Source: Rapana venosa
Lineage: Eukaryota; Mollusca; Gastropoda; Neogastropoda; Muricidae
Assembly: GCA_028751875.1 (NCBI GenBank)
Contig: CM054165.1
Coordinates: 27,410,323 to 27,474,322 of the forward strand
DNA: 64,000 nucleotides
Reading direction: 5' to 3'
In this document: positions 47,890-52,940 of the stretch, one piece after another
Layout of the letters: each line of letters begins with the position of its first letter
How positions within the stretch are numbered: position 1 is the first letter of the stretch
The notes under the pieces: model-generated
Told to the model about the DNA's origin: nothing
Databases searched by the model: none
What the model saw: only the letters and a program-made list of their open reading frames with translations
Position numbers and translations under genes: made by a program

Positions 47890-48066
47890 CACACACATAT
47901 ATAGATATATATTAATGCTGCCATACTGACGTCGACTTTCCCGTTTCTCCCACAGTCGGCTGTTCCTCGGCGTAAGAAGGGCGCAGGGAAGAGGAACCAG
48001 CGCTTCAAGAAACACAACGACCATTTGGACGGCGTCCTGAAAGACTATTCCGAAGTGAACAAGTGA
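14518..48066 (+). CDS. GTF2E2: GTF2E2, TFIIE beta subunit, seven coding exons
   Basis: General transcription factor IIE subunit beta acts in the nucleus in the RNA polymerase II preinitiation complex, where TFIIE helps recruit and regulate TFIIH during promoter opening. Joined exons: 14,518-14,668, 17,522-17,601, 18,880-18,987, 27,650-27,844, 42,661-42,757, 46,959-47,072 and 47,956-48,066, giving about 284 residues (human about 291). The protein starts MDPALLKERE, like the vertebrate MDP-LL-ERE start. A basic Ser/Lys-rich linker follows, then the two winged-helix domains of the TFIIE-beta core (from about residue 60 and from about 145) and a basic C-terminus ending in GVLKDYSEVNK. All introns are GT-AG and all phases agree. 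Exon 6 carries a frameshift near 47,001. The ATG at 14,518 has purine at -3 and G at +4; an upstream in-frame extension has no ATG. Confidence 0.93.
14669..15654. other. Intron 1, left part
   Basis: Holds a G run near 14,762, a CA microsatellite at 14,932-14,961 with scattered ACACAC to about 15,050, and SINE-like scraps. TGACCCTTTTTACCCACC with GTAGCTGCATTCCA near 15,284-15,330 matches the 3' end of SINE-C, and 15,490-15,640 resembles a decayed SINE body. No gene is visible. Confidence 0.5.
15655..15772 (+). mobile_element. LINE fragment, end of RNase H region (left part)
   Basis: The plus frame reads NKQADELAKQGAQ, the usual C-terminal helix of an RNase H domain (A-D-x-L-A-K-x-G), followed by HHPKKVEQVI. 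The frame is cut by the MITE at 15,773 and resumes at 16,495 without loss of frame if the MITE and one TCATA copy are removed. Confidence 0.65.
15773..16489. mobile_element. hAT-like MITE with TIRs and 5-bp TSD
   Basis: The element is 717 bp with 16-bp terminal inverted repeats, CAGGGACCGACATTAA at the left and the complement of CAGGGATCGACATTAA at the right (15 of 16 match). It is flanked by the direct duplication TCATA (15,768-15,772 and 16,490-16,494). Subterminal TTGCCC and GGCAAG words recur near both ends, as in transposase-binding subterminal repeats. CAGGG termini with a 5-bp duplication fit the hAT5 type of hAT element; this assignment is an inference. A 74-residue frame (16,253-16,477, MAQRSLMPFSFTKRSD...) may be a remnant of a transposase N-terminus or chance. 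There is no transposase catalytic region, so it is non-autonomous. Confidence 0.8.
16490..16760 (+). mobile_element. LINE fragment after RNase H region (right part)
   Basis: The plus frame reads LRLLTGHYRLIHHI, then LCACGKENQTGEHMLQRCTL, the Cys/His end (C-x-C, then H-x3-C) found after RNase H in many non-LTR retrotransposon proteins. It continues the frame of 15,655-15,772 across the MITE insertion. Confidence 0.7.
16761..17453. other. Intron 1, right part
   Basis: AT-rich sequence, possibly including the LINE 3' UTR at first. No gene or clear repeat is seen. Confidence 0.4.
17454..17510. repeat. Alternating TGTA/CATG palindromic run before exon 2
   Basis: Repeated GTATACATGTA and ATGTACGTACA words, alternating purine and pyrimidine, end about 11 bp before the exon 2 acceptor. 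Only the short CTATGTTTCAG remains as a pyrimidine tract. Confidence 0.7.
17522..17601 (+). CDS. GTF2E2: GTF2E2 coding exon 2
   Basis: Encodes PLDYKTAQGSTNYRFAV and LARIVKRLK, the beginning of the first winged helix (human has YKFGVLAKIVNYMK at this point). Acceptor TTTCAG, donor GTCAGG. It starts with the last two bases of a split Lys codon and ends in phase 0. Confidence 0.9.
17602..18017. repeat. Intron 2 start with (TG)n microsatellite
   Basis: A TG-rich run with CA and GC interruptions covers about 17,638-17,733, followed by an A run and plain AT-rich sequence. Confidence 0.7.
18018..18420. repeat. CTT polypyrimidine tract then CAC/CAT tract
   Basis: About 230 bp of CTT-rich pyrimidine sequence (18,018-18,245) is followed by CAC/CAT trinucleotides (18,246-18,400) and a C-rich end. 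Long frames here are Ser/Phe or His/Thr translation of trinucleotide repeats and not genes. Confidence 0.85.
18488..18840 (+). mobile_element. SINE-A, 5'-truncated, fused to SINE-C end
   Basis: GCGACCATTTTTGCCCACC and GTAGCTGCATTCCAGC (18,488-18,540) match the SINE-C 3' region read on its minus strand. From 18,541 the sequence is SINE-A in plus orientation: CCTTCGGATGAGACTATAAA, the CAGAACATCTTGCGCAC block, and then a long distal tail with TTGATTTGTTGCATGACAAG and CAGCGCTATATAAATTCC into ATT and GAT repeats. Confidence 0.8.
18827..18869 (+). repeat. (ATT)n(GAT)n run at exon 3 acceptor
   Basis: The SINE-A tail microsatellite: a few ATT units, then about eleven GAT units, ending about 10 bp before the exon 3 acceptor. 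Confidence 0.9.
18880..18987 (+). CDS. GTF2E2: GTF2E2 coding exon 3
   Basis: Thirty-six codons in phase 0 encode SKHLEGDTEALLLEELLDET and a segment ending VKHWLQTE. Human has [20 protein letters not shown] and QKQWLMTE in these places, so this is winged helix 1. Acceptor TGTCTGTGCAG, donor GTGAGT. Confidence 0.93.
18995..19665. repeat. Pentamer satellite CACTA/CACTG
   Basis: About 670 bp of degenerate five-base units (ACTAC, ACTGC, GCACT) begins within 10 bp of the exon 3 donor. It passes into CACAC-CA units near 19,550-19,615. Two plus-strand frames stay open through it, rich in Thr, Leu, His, Tyr, Cys and Ala, purely because of the period. Confidence 0.9.
19678..19975 (+). repeat. 120-bp tandem repeat, units 1 and 2
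   Basis: Two diverged units start with TTCCCTGTT near 19,682 and 19,850. Both contain CTGTATAGTAGGTT and a GAGT(T/C)CCTTGT-like word in the same order. They match two further units at 24,597-24,860 beyond the LINEs. Confidence 0.65.
20478..21431 (-). pseudogene. LINE reverse transcriptase frame
   Basis: A 317-residue open frame. LPKKGNLQQCQNYRTISLI opens the RT fingers, FIDFKKAFDRVW is motif A with its catalytic Asp, GVRQGCLLSPTLFNIFLE is the motif B region, and RFADD is motif C. All catalytic acidic residues are present here, but the frame is shifted against the linker near 21,410 and against the C-terminal part near 20,480-20,600, so no full protein can be made. It belongs to the LINE at 19,980-22,620. 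Confidence 0.88.
22134..22616 (-). pseudogene. LINE apurinic-type endonuclease fragment
   Basis: A 160-residue frame with ITIVQAYAPTSD, GDWNAKVG, NQIDYIMV and GSDHDLV, the ordered motifs of the AP-like endonuclease of non-LTR retrotransposons, including the catalytic D and the final SDH. The N-terminal part of the domain is missing. Confidence 0.88.
22899..24477 (+). mobile_element. Second LINE type, 5'-truncated, with stops
   Basis: Plus-strand reverse transcriptase in pieces: 22,899-23,474 (MKSGKAPGPDDIPSELI, FIDYSKAFDKV motif A), 23,559-23,867 (GVRQGCVFSPDLFNVYSE, RYADD motif C) and 23,970-24,278 (LLYGCECWTL, FFGHIIRADG). A TGA after GKDL and a TAA at 23,866 interrupt it. The YADD motif and protein sequence differ from the FADD elements, so it is a separate family. 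The endonuclease is absent. The 3' end has a GAAGAAGA tail. It lies in GTF2E2 intron 3 in sense orientation. Confidence 0.88.
24597..24860 (+). repeat. 120-bp tandem repeat, units 3 and 4
   Basis: Unit 3 starts GTTCCCTGTTGC, and unit 4 starts GTTCCATAGC with GAAAACAACGTTCATTGAGC and GAGTTCCTTGTGGCAGTAA. The order of words matches units 1 and 2 at 19,678-19,975. Confidence 0.6.
24861..25571. other. Intron 3, A-rich and G-run sequence
   Basis: AT-rich and A-rich to about 25,285, then very G-rich at 25,291-25,375 and a run of about 22 G at 25,443-25,464. No gene is visible. Confidence 0.6.
25291..25464 (+). repeat. G-run cluster (quadruplex-type)
   Basis: Several runs of six or more G are separated by single A, C or AGCA, followed by a pure G run at 25,443-25,464. 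The G-rich strand is the GTF2E2 sense strand, so the intron RNA would carry it. Confidence 0.75.
25572..25972 (-). mobile_element. SINE-B
   Basis: Nearly identical in order to 12,580-13,032: CTCTCCC-AGGGAGAGCGCG near 25,624, GCCAGGGACAACTC, CTCATCCGAAAGACTAGCGC, and the tRNA-like head with TTCTAGACAGGCGCGTTACC and TAGACCACCGATCCACC at the right. It reads on the minus strand. Confidence 0.88.
25973..27092. other. Intron 3, unassigned with two hairpins
   Basis: A perfect 14-bp inverted repeat lies at 26,472-26,485 and 26,495-26,508 (TTCCAAAACAGCAG and its complement, 9-base loop), and a 7-bp one at 26,597-26,613. A SINE-C-like scrap (TTTGGTGAGATTTTGC) is near 26,004. The block 26,450-26,880 has balanced composition and may be an unknown repeat. 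No gene is recognised. Confidence 0.5.
27093..27187 (+). repeat. Repeat D
   Basis: GATGCGCTGGGCCTGACTTG, then CGGCAGCGC and ACAGTTGCTGTCTGAGCG. It is closely matched by 53,058-53,152. Its class is unknown. It directly abuts the SINE-A tail at 27,188. Confidence 0.7.
27188..27482 (-). mobile_element. SINE-A with distal tail
   Basis: On the plus strand it starts with AAT units and TGGAATTTATATAGCGCTGA, then AGCGCTCAGATGAC, GAGGATAATGGAATAAGCAC and the body to CTCATCCGAAGGACTTTG. It reads on the minus strand and lacks the tRNA head. Confidence 0.85.
27518..27602 (-). mobile_element. tRNA-like SINE head near exon 4
   Basis: On the minus strand GGTGGCAGGATGGTTAAGAC fits an A box and GGTTCTGGGTTTAATTCCC fits a B-box region, with tRNA-like spacing. 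The sequence is not one of the A, B or C heads. It ends 47 bp before exon 4. A true tRNA gene is unlikely because the acceptor stem and terminator are not evident. Confidence 0.6.
27650..27844 (+). CDS. GTF2E2: GTF2E2 coding exon 4
   Basis: Sixty-five codons in phase 0 on both sides encode ALVSNPKVKVKESIEGRKFA, NPTLDIRDRKGLMRLLKNHD and VGKGGILFDDVEESLPNAVK. Human has ALVNNPKIEV, KYNVRDKKALLRLLDQHD and LGGILLEDIEEALPNSQK, so the exon ends winged helix 1 and begins winged helix 2. Acceptor TTTTGCTAG, donor GTGGGT. Confidence 0.95.
27930..28267 (-). mobile_element. SINE-A, full body
   Basis: The tail begins at GAGGATAATGGAATAAGCAC. The body includes CTCATCCGAAGGACTTTTGG, and the tRNA-like head at the right carries AACCCAGGTC and GTAACCAACTCTAGGCTATC. 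It reads on the minus strand, directly after the exon 4 donor region. Confidence 0.85.
28268..29344. repeat. Intron 4 start, TG/CA and GATA microsatellites
   Basis: TG runs near 28,270 and 28,372, a G run at 28,319-28,335, GATA/GAGA at 28,440-28,482, three AACTCG units at 28,485, and CA runs at 28,795-28,870 and 29,110-29,190. A fragment at 28,500-28,560 (AATGAGGGTAATTGGATAAG) resembles a SINE tail. No gene is seen. Confidence 0.65.
29345..30575 (-). mobile_element. CR1/L2-like LINE, decayed RT
   Basis: On the minus strand, 30,570 downward reads CYPQMFKDAKVIPVLKSGDP then SNYRPISI. Near 30,110-30,070 it reads GIPQGSVLGPVLFSI, and near 30,020 an FADDT motif. IPQGSVLGP and FADD are typical of CR1/L2/Jockey-like reverse transcriptases, unlike the GVRQGC elements elsewhere in this window. 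Frames are broken by stops and indels, and the endonuclease is not visible. Confidence 0.75.
30580..30705. repeat. (GAGA)/(GATA) microsatellite
   Basis: GAGAGAGAGATAGGGAGAGA-type repeat between the LINE and the start of the minisatellite array. Confidence 0.9.
30849..42277 (+). repeat. 11.4-kb array of a 29-bp minisatellite
   Basis: The unit contains CAGGAATGGCAAAC, then CGCTGTGG, then CTTATTG or CTTACTG. Most units are 29 bp; many are 32 bp through an extra CTG. By length about 380-390 units are present, all head to tail. The array fills most of GTF2E2 intron 4, from 3.0 kb after exon 4 to 0.38 kb before exon 5. Because 29 is not a multiple of three and the unit has no sense-strand stop in any frame, all three plus frames stay open for hundreds of codons. 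These frames are an effect of the period and I do not call them genes. The main variable position is the single CpG of the unit. Confidence 0.97.
38875..40460 (+). repeat. Degraded segment of the minisatellite array
   Basis: Within the array, units here have frequent one-base deletions and homopolymer smears (AAAACC for CAAACC, GGGG runs, GAAAGG for GAATGG), while both flanks are regular. The same error style marks 1-10,500. Confidence 0.8.
42302..42610 (+). repeat. 139-bp tandem duplication
   Basis: Starting at AATTTTAGAAAAAAAATTCTCC, two nearly identical 139-bp units run in tandem, with AAGGAGAGGTGGGGGGAGG and TAGTTCACATTCAAGACC in each. The first about 20 bp of a third unit follow. It lies between the minisatellite and exon 5. 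Confidence 0.9.
42661..42757 (+). CDS. GTF2E2: GTF2E2 coding exon 5
   Basis: Encodes SLGENVYTVSRPVDKKKVLF and YNDKNLNFRIDE plus one base. Human has ALGDQILFVNRPDKKKILF and FNDKSCQFSVDE. Acceptor TTTTTTTTCCAG. The donor is GTCGGC, a weak but valid GT. The split codon G|AT gives Asp with exon 6. Confidence 0.93.
42845..43318 (+). mobile_element. LINE 3' end, family shared with 45.7 and 61 kb
   Basis: The plus frame reads YKACIRPVLLYGSETWVF, a stop, then NRLRWFGHVQRKADHHI, GKRPKGRPSKTW and RWRRLI. This is the C-terminal region of an endonuclease/RT LINE protein. The 5' end is truncated about 90 bp after exon 5. The 3' end is GAGAAACATGACAAAAAAGG. Confidence 0.85.
43319..43504. other. Intron 5 spacer with G run
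   Basis: T-rich sequence with a G run of about 18 at 43,358-43,376. Confidence 0.6.
43505..43832 (-). mobile_element. SINE-C
   Basis: Starts GAGATTTTGCGTATGCGGCC with CCATTTTTGCCCACC, continues with GCCACATTCTGACTTCAGGG and GTCTGCGCTTGAAGTTGACC, and ends in GGGATTCAAACCCACGAC, whose complement is a B box. It reads on the minus strand. It aligns with the interrupted copy at 49,455-50,118. Confidence 0.85.
43833..44621. other. Intron 5, CA-rich and AT-rich sequence
   Basis: TCAAG units at 43,835-43,850, CA/CG-rich runs near 43,995, 44,120-44,190 and 44,243, and a G run at 44,561-44,572. No gene is visible. Confidence 0.5.
44622..44954 (-). mobile_element. SINE-A, full length body and head
   Basis: The tail is GAGGATAATGGAATAAGCAC. 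The body carries CTCATCCGAAGGACTTTTGG. The head at the right has AATCGAACCCGGGTCGTC (B box on the minus strand) and TAACCACCAGGCTATACC (A box on the minus strand). This is the best complete copy on the minus strand. Confidence 0.9.
45147..45225 (-). mobile_element. SINE-C 3' fragment
   Basis: GTCAGTGGTGAGATTTTTGG, GACCATTTTTGCCCACCATG and GGTAGCTGCACTCTGTCTTC match the SINE-C 3' end. Confidence 0.75.
45317..45460 (+). mobile_element. SINE-A 3' half, plus orientation
   Basis: TGTTCCGCTTTTCGTAAGAG, CCGGTGGGAACAGATG and CATTATCCTC followed by ATAAAAGAATAAAATAAT. It is opposite to the copy at 44,622-44,954. Confidence 0.85.
45727..46122 (-). mobile_element. LINE 3' end, inverted partner of 42.8-kb copy
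   Basis: The minus frame reads MLRYMTKIKREDRITNEELW, LRWFGHVQQKADHHI and KRPKGRPSKTWAACIAD. It is very similar to 42,960-43,300 but inverted. The 3' end carries an AAG repeat (45,728-45,745 on the minus strand). Confidence 0.88.
46123..46958. other. Intron 5 end with GA/G-rich block
   Basis: 46,123-46,720 is plain, repeat-poor sequence. 46,755-46,890 is GA/GGG-rich and is bracketed by two similar 12-base words starting CTTAAGCTTC (46,727 and 46,889). No other gene is seen. Confidence 0.5.
46959..47072 (+). CDS. GTF2E2: GTF2E2 coding exon 6, frameshifted
   Basis: The first part reads (D)YQKLWRSVAVDGLE in the incoming phase. After about 47,000 the conserved continuation AKIEEYLTRNGITSMQEAG and IRKV is in a different frame. 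Human reads [20 protein letters not shown] in one frame, and the exon is 2 bases short of that length. The 114-bp exon is flanked by acceptor GCTGTGCAG and donor GTCTGT. A sequencing or consensus deletion is the simplest reading, because SINE copies nearby also carry small deletions. Confidence 0.88.
47073..47955. repeat. Intron 6: TG repeats, decayed SINE-A, CATA/GATA
   Basis: TG-rich runs at 47,098-47,330. A decayed SINE-A on the minus strand at about 47,355-47,512 (CCTCATCGAAGGACATTTGG, TGATGTTAACTCC). A pure TG run at 47,653-47,732, then CATA and GATA repeats to 47,890. Polypyrimidine sequence before exon 7. Confidence 0.8.
47956..48066 (+). CDS. GTF2E2: GTF2E2 coding exon 7 and stop
   Basis: Encodes SAVPRRKKGAGKRNQRFKKH and NDHLDGVLKDYSEVNK, then TGA. 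Human has [20 protein letters not shown] and GVLKDYSDI in this region. It is the basic C-terminal tail. Acceptor TTTCTCCCACAG. Confidence 0.95.
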   Translation, partial: SAVPRRKKGAGKRNQRFKKHNDHLDGVLKDYSEVNK

Positions 48067-48094
48067 ACATTGAACATGAATGAAGCGGTGATGT

Positions 48095-48560
48095 GTCTGG
48101 GAGAGAGAGAGAGAGAGAGCGAGGGGGGAGGGGGGCTGGAGAGAGAGGGAGGGGGATGGAGAGAGAGGAGGGGGGAGAGAGAGGAGGGGGGAGAGAGAGG
48201 GAGGGGTAGAGAGAGGGAGGGGGGAGAGGGGGGGGGAGAGAGGAGGAGAGAGGAGGGGGGGGGGGGGGGGGGGGGGGGGAGAGGAGGGGGGAGAGGAGAG
48301 GTGGGGAGGGAGGGGGGAGGAGAGAGAGGGGAGGGGGGAGAGAGAGGAGGGAAGAGAGGTGGAGAGAGGGCGATAGGGGAGAGAGAGAGGAGAATGGGAG
48401 GGAGGGAGAGAGAAGGGGGAGGGAGGGGGAGAGAGAAAAGAGTGGGAGGGGGGGGCAGAGAGGGAGGATGGGGGAGGAGAGAGAGGGGTGAAGAGGAGAG
48501 ATTGAAGAAATGAAACGAGTGGAGAGGGGGACTAGGGGAGAGAGAGAGGTAAAACGAGAA
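48095..48560 (+). repeat. GA/GGGG-rich tract after the stop codon
   Basis: About 460 bp of GAGAG and GGGG runs, including a G run of about 29 at 48,252-48,280. It begins 30 bp after the GTF2E2 stop, so it is probably in the 3' UTR. The long Gly/Arg/Glu frame here is translation of the repeat. Confidence 0.85.
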
Positions 48561-48635
48561 GTGAAGCAGACAACATACTAGCTACTAACTGTAAAGTCAG
48601 GGCTAAACCAGTTTCGAAGGTACGGTCTTCGACTG

Positions 48636-48870
48636 TAATCCTTGGGAGAGACTATACAAACCGAGCCCGTGTTCAAGCATGCAAAAACATCTTGCACAAC
48701 GTTAAATCCTGTTCCGCTTTTGTAAGAAGTAGCATTGTGTGCGGTGGAACAGATGACATAAATTTACAAAACCGCATACACACAGGGACTAGATGTTAAA
48801 AATGCCTGAAGTGCTTTATTCATATCCTGGATATAAAGGAATAAATGAATAAAAAATAATGTAAACGACA
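48636..48870 (+). mobile_element. SINE-A, decayed, with AATAAA in tail
   Basis: Plus orientation: TCCTGTTCCGCTTTTGTAAG, TGCGGTGGAACAGATGAC, AACCGCATACACACAGGGAC and ATAAAGGAATAAATGAATAA. It differs from other copies mainly by small deletions. AATAAA words near 48,839 and 48,849 could serve as the GTF2E2 poly(A) signal, about 0.77 kb after the stop. Confidence 0.75.
48838..48856 (+). terminator. Candidate GTF2E2 poly(A) signal
   Basis: Two AATAAA words within the SINE-A tail are the first sense-strand AATAAA I see after the stop codon. There is no obvious TG-rich element just after them, so support is weak. Confidence 0.3.
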
Positions 48871-49454
48871 TGTCTACCAGGGCTTGCAGCATCAGGCTCA
48901 ACCCCACTGTTGGAGATAGATCGTGTTCTAATTTGGAATCGGGTTGAAAATCTGTCTTTTTTTTTTCAGTCCTTTTTTCAAAGCCTTGAAACTCCTCAAA
49001 AATCAAAACATTTATCGTGAGGTGCTTAAAAAAAATAATAAAAGCCAAAATTTTGCTTTGAGTACTCATACTGAAACACATTTGTGGAAAAGTCTGATCA
49101 TTTTTTGACGTCAGTTGTGGAAAAATGTATTCATTCATGAAAAGGGGGAAACAAATCTCAAGAGAGTATTCATGAAACTGACAATCACGCGTGACATGAG
49201 CAGAGTTATTGCCCTTTAGAAAACGTGCGGTTTAGTTTGCATTTTTCTTCCATTTCCTAAAGCATGGTAGATGGTGTGGGGGAAAAAAAACGCTCAGGAA
49301 ATAAGAGAGACTATGTGCTTGTGAAAGGCCTTTTGCATTTCCTCTACAGTCTCACAGCAATCCCAGGGTGTGATGAGTTGTGTGTGAGTTTTGCTTCACT
49401 TGTCTGGGGTGCTGTTTTGGAAAGGGGGGTTGGGGGGGGAGGATGTTCGTTCCT
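48871..49454. other. Convergent intergenic sequence
   Basis: Non-repetitive AT-rich sequence with no recognisable coding frame; a GGGG-rich spot lies near 49,424-49,441. Confidence 0.4.
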
Positions 49455-50118
49455 CAGCTCCAAGTTCACCAGTGGTGAGATTTTATGTCTGTGACCATTT
49501 TTGCCCATGGCCCATCATGAAGGTAGCCGCATTCTGACTTTGGGGTTGTATGCTGCGTATGTTGCTGTTTCCGTAACCCACCCAACGCTGCCATAAATTA
49601 CAGGACCTTTAACATGCATATTTGATCTTTTGCTTATATTGAATAAAGGTAAAGGTGTCCCCATAACCTATTAGGTCATAGGGGAGCGAGGCGTCAGAGA
49701 CCTCACTTCTCTAGGGCCAGCATATTGAGGGCGGCGCCCATCTCCTCTCCCTCGCTGATTTACCTTCCCTGACCCTAAAAAGGGCAGGTACCCATTAACA
49801 GCTGGGTGAACTGGGGGACTGTACTGAAGCCAAGGCGCGCAAATGGTCACCCATCCAAGTGGTTACCACACTTGATGCTGCTTAACCTTGGCTGGGGGGG
49901 GGGGGGGGGGGGGGGAATGAGTGCTCTGACCACTGAGTGGAGACACACAAAAGAAATTAAGGCATTGGCAGGTCTGCACTTGAAGTTGACCATGGAGACT
50001 GTAAAAATCCCCCCCACCCTTAATTCACCGAAGGCCACTGCCAAGATTTGAACCCAGGACTTCATGAACCCACAGGATTGAGAGTTCAAAGGTTTTAACC
50101 ACTCAGCTATGGCTTCCT
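49455..50118 (-). mobile_element. SINE-C interrupted by a 5S-derived SINE
   Basis: The left part (49,455-49,644) matches SINE-C: GTGGTGAGATTTTATG, GACCATTTTTGCCC, GCCGCATTCTGACTTTGGGG. The right part (49,942-50,118) continues it: GTCTGCACTTGAAGTTGACC, and on the minus strand the B box GGTTCAAATC and A box TAGCTGAGTGG. Compared with 43,505-43,832, the sequence in between is an insertion. Confidence 0.85.
49645..49941 (-). mobile_element. 5S rRNA-derived SINE (SINE3-type head)
   Basis: Reverse complement of 49,845-49,892 reads AAGGTTAAGCAGC, then GTGGTAACCACTTGGATGGG and TGACC. This matches the internal promoter of 5S rRNA in order and spacing (GTTAAGC A box, GGTTAGTAC-like intermediate element, CTTGGATGGGTGACC C box). 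The body has CCCCAGTTCACCCAGCTG and GGCGCCGCCCTCAATATG, and the 3' end AGGTTATGGGGACACCTTT. A run of about 24 G (49,892-49,915) lies just before the A-box side. A degraded second copy is at 6,148-6,372. Confidence 0.8.
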
Positions 50119-50139
50119 TGGTATCTTTTTTTTTTTATG

Positions 50140-50175
<36 letters not shown>

Positions 50176-50642
50176 TACAGTTAAGGTTGATGATGATGAT
50201 TTTTTTCAAATACAATCATCTGTGGAGTTTGGTTTTTTTTTTCATTGTTTTGTTTGGGGGGGGGGGGGTTATGAGGGTTTTTTGTTGTTTGTTTTATAAA
50301 GGGTTTTTTGGTTTGTTTTTTGGGGTTGTTGTTTGGTTTTTTTACAGAATGACTCGGATAAGAATATCAGCTCAGTTCTTGACAAAATATAATTACTTGC
50401 GCGTTTTTCTTTCTTTTAATTTTCTAGTTGATGGTGGTGTTGAGAATTGTTTGATTTGAAATGTATGGAATGTATAGTCTCATGAGAGAGAATTAAAAAC
50501 TTAAACCAGTGGAAGAAATACTTGACTTTGTACATGGGTGTGAGGAGGGGGGGGGGGGGGGGGGGGGTGTGAGTGAGAGAGAGTGTGTATGCGTTCTTTC
50601 ATTCGTGTTTTTTTTTTTATTTGTCAGTGATAAGTGATATTA
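50119..50642. other. T-rich sequence with TA and G runs
   Basis: A TA run at 50,145-50,172, G runs at about 50,257-50,268 and a G run of about 22 at 50,545-50,567. No gene is seen. Confidence 0.6.
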
Positions 50643-50945
50643 CGAGTGTGTGTGTATGTGTGTGCATGCTTGCACGCTACAACACACACACACGCTAACA
50701 CACACACACGCTAGCCACACACATACACACACACATGCGCACACACACACACACTCAATGCACACATACACATGCGCAAACACACACATGTGTGCTAACA
50801 CACACACACACACACTCAATGGACACATACGCACACACACACACATACATACGCACACACACACACATGCATGCACACACACACACGCACATGCGCTAAC
50901 CCACACACACACATGCATGTACAAACACACACACATACACACACT
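50643..50945. repeat. (CA)n-rich microsatellite
   Basis: About 300 bp of CA repeat with GC, TG and CTA interruptions. On the minus strand it is TG-rich and follows directly after the candidate poly(A) signal at 50,967-50,995. Confidence 0.9.
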
Positions 50946-50966
50946 CGGGGCTAAAAGTCTGGATAT

Positions 50967-50995
50967 TTTATTGCCAAAACATTTGCAATTTTATT
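50967..50995 (-). terminator. Candidate poly(A) signal of the minus-strand gene
   Basis: Two AATAAA words on the minus strand (complement of TTTATT at 50,990-50,995 and 50,967-50,972) are followed, in minus direction, by a TG-rich tract from 50,945. A signal plus GU-rich downstream element is the usual arrangement. It may end the transcript whose last coding exon is at 63,733-63,810. Confidence 0.35.
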
Positions 50996-50999
50996 TTTG

Positions 51000-52563
51000 T
51001 TTTTAAAAAAAAAAAATATCCCTACAGAGCAGAGTTTCTTGAACTCGTCCAAAAACAAACACAAAAAAATACAGATTTCATGTACATACCAATAGCACAA
51101 TGTCAATAAATCCATACACAATTATAATGATAAGTATAACATTGTACACGGAACCTTACACCCAAACTCATGCTACGATATAGTCATGTATGTTACGATC
51201 AATAATGAGTGAAAAAATGGATGCCTAGGTTTGGAATAAGTTTTACATTTGCGATGGAATAATAATAATAATAGCATATCTGGTCAGTTTTCTATAATAC
51301 ATACACATGTCCAGTCGATTTAACACACGCTAGAGTGTTGCAAACACACACACTCGCACTCGCACTCTTCTCACCTTCAAAATGGGACGTACACGTTCTA
51401 CAACAAAATCCAAAGTGCGAATAATATGTTCGTTAACGTTTGTGACTTAACTTGCCTTTGGCTAAACACACATATAAATCCTACACACACACACACACAC
51501 ACACACACCAAAACTGTTTATAAATTACTCAGTCACTCCCAAAGAGATCGCGAGTGCACACACACACATACACACACACACAGAGAATCTATCAACCATT
51601 CATTAACCAGCAAAAAATCTGTCGCCACTATTTTTTTTTGTCTTCTCACCTGAACTTACCAAAACCAAAACCCAAAAAACCAACATCACCTGCACTTCAC
51701 CTCACCACTCGCTCTTGATCTACATCCACGGGTCTGGCACTGAAGAAAACCACCATCCCCACTTGAAATAAACTTAGGCTCTGGCTCACAACTTGGGAAA
51801 GGGGAGGAGGAATCTGGTTAACAGCTCTTCAGTACCCTGCCACAATGACTCGCAACACGGTTGAGGGAGAAGAAGACAAAACGATCCTTCTTGATATCCT
51901 CCACACAGTCCCTGAAGTCAGAATGCGGCTACCTTCGTTGGTGGGAAAAACGGCCACTTAAGCAAAAATCTCACCACTGGTGAACCCCGGAACTGTAGCC
52001 GAGAACAGGGAAGAGGAGGGGTGGGGGGGGGGGGGGGGGAATTAATAAAAAAATATCCACAATATTTGTTTCCAGTATTCTTTCAATAACAAATCAACCT
52101 ATCACATAATGCCATCCAGGCACTGAAAACAATTAACAACCAAAACAAAAAAACCAAGTTTTAAAAAAAAACCTGACCCCCCACCCCCAAAAAAAAGTAC
52201 AAAAATAAGAGCAATTTCTTTCAAAAAATTATTCACAAGAGTACTGACATGTTTTCAAAAAAAAAGAATACCATTAAATTCTGCCACCCTTGTGCTTTCA
52301 TATTTTCCCCTTTCCACCCCCAACCCCCCCCCCCCCCCCCAAAAAAAAAAAAAAAAAATTTTACTGATATATTAACAAATGTTAAATATTTATCATCTGA
52401 AAAGACGTTATAGAGAAGAAGTAGAATTAAAAAAGATGGACATAAAACCAAATCGAAAAACAAAAGTGACAGAGAAAAAGAACAGAGCAGAACAGCCAGC
52501 TGAACTATAAACAAGCGAAAATAATCTCACACGTAACCGATGTAGAGAGGACATGATGTATAG
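51000..52563. other. Possible minus-strand 3' UTR, distal part
   Basis: AT-rich with CA runs at 51,484-51,508 and 51,555-51,582, a SINE-C 3' fragment in plus orientation at 51,893-51,985 (GAAGTCAGAATGCGGCTACC, AAATCTCACCACTGGTGAAC), a G run at about 52,021-52,039, and C and A runs at 52,326-52,358. No coding frame is visible. Confidence 0.45.
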
Positions 52564-52940
52564 GGGGGCGGGGTAGCCTGGTGGTTACAGTGATGAGCAC
52601 TGCGCTCGTGATCTGCTGACCCAGGTTTGAATCTCATTCAAGAGGATTTTTTCCTCTGGAGTTAACATCAGTGCAGACTCCACTCCTCCTATAAGTCCTT
52701 CAGATGAGACTATAAACCCGAGGTCCCGTGTGCAAACACATGCAGAACATCTTGTGCACATGTTAAAACCTGTTCCGCTTTTCGGAAGAGTAGGCCATTG
52801 TGTGCCGGTGGGAACGGATGACAACATTTACAACATGACAAAATTTACAAAGCTGCATACACAAGGGAACTGGATGTAAGAAAAAGCACACGATTGCTTA
52901 TCCCATTATCCTTGAAACAAAAGAATAAAATTAAAATGAC
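52564..52940 (+). mobile_element. SINE-A, full copy with tRNA head
   Basis: The head reads GGCGGGGTAGCCTGGTGGTT (A box) and CCAGGTTTGAATCTC (B box). The body has CTTCAGATGAGACTATAAAC and CGGAAGAGTAGGCCATTGTG, and the tail CATTATCCTTGAAACAAAAG into AATAAAAT. This plus-strand copy best defines the element. Confidence 0.9.

Noticed and set aside
48070..48513. Gly/Arg/Glu-rich frame after GTF2E2
   Set aside because: GA/GGGG low-complexity sequence just after the true stop codon; no unique sequence.
49845..49892. A 5S rRNA gene
   Set aside because: Only the internal promoter region is 5S-like. The flanks are an unrelated body shared with another dispersed copy, so it is a SINE.
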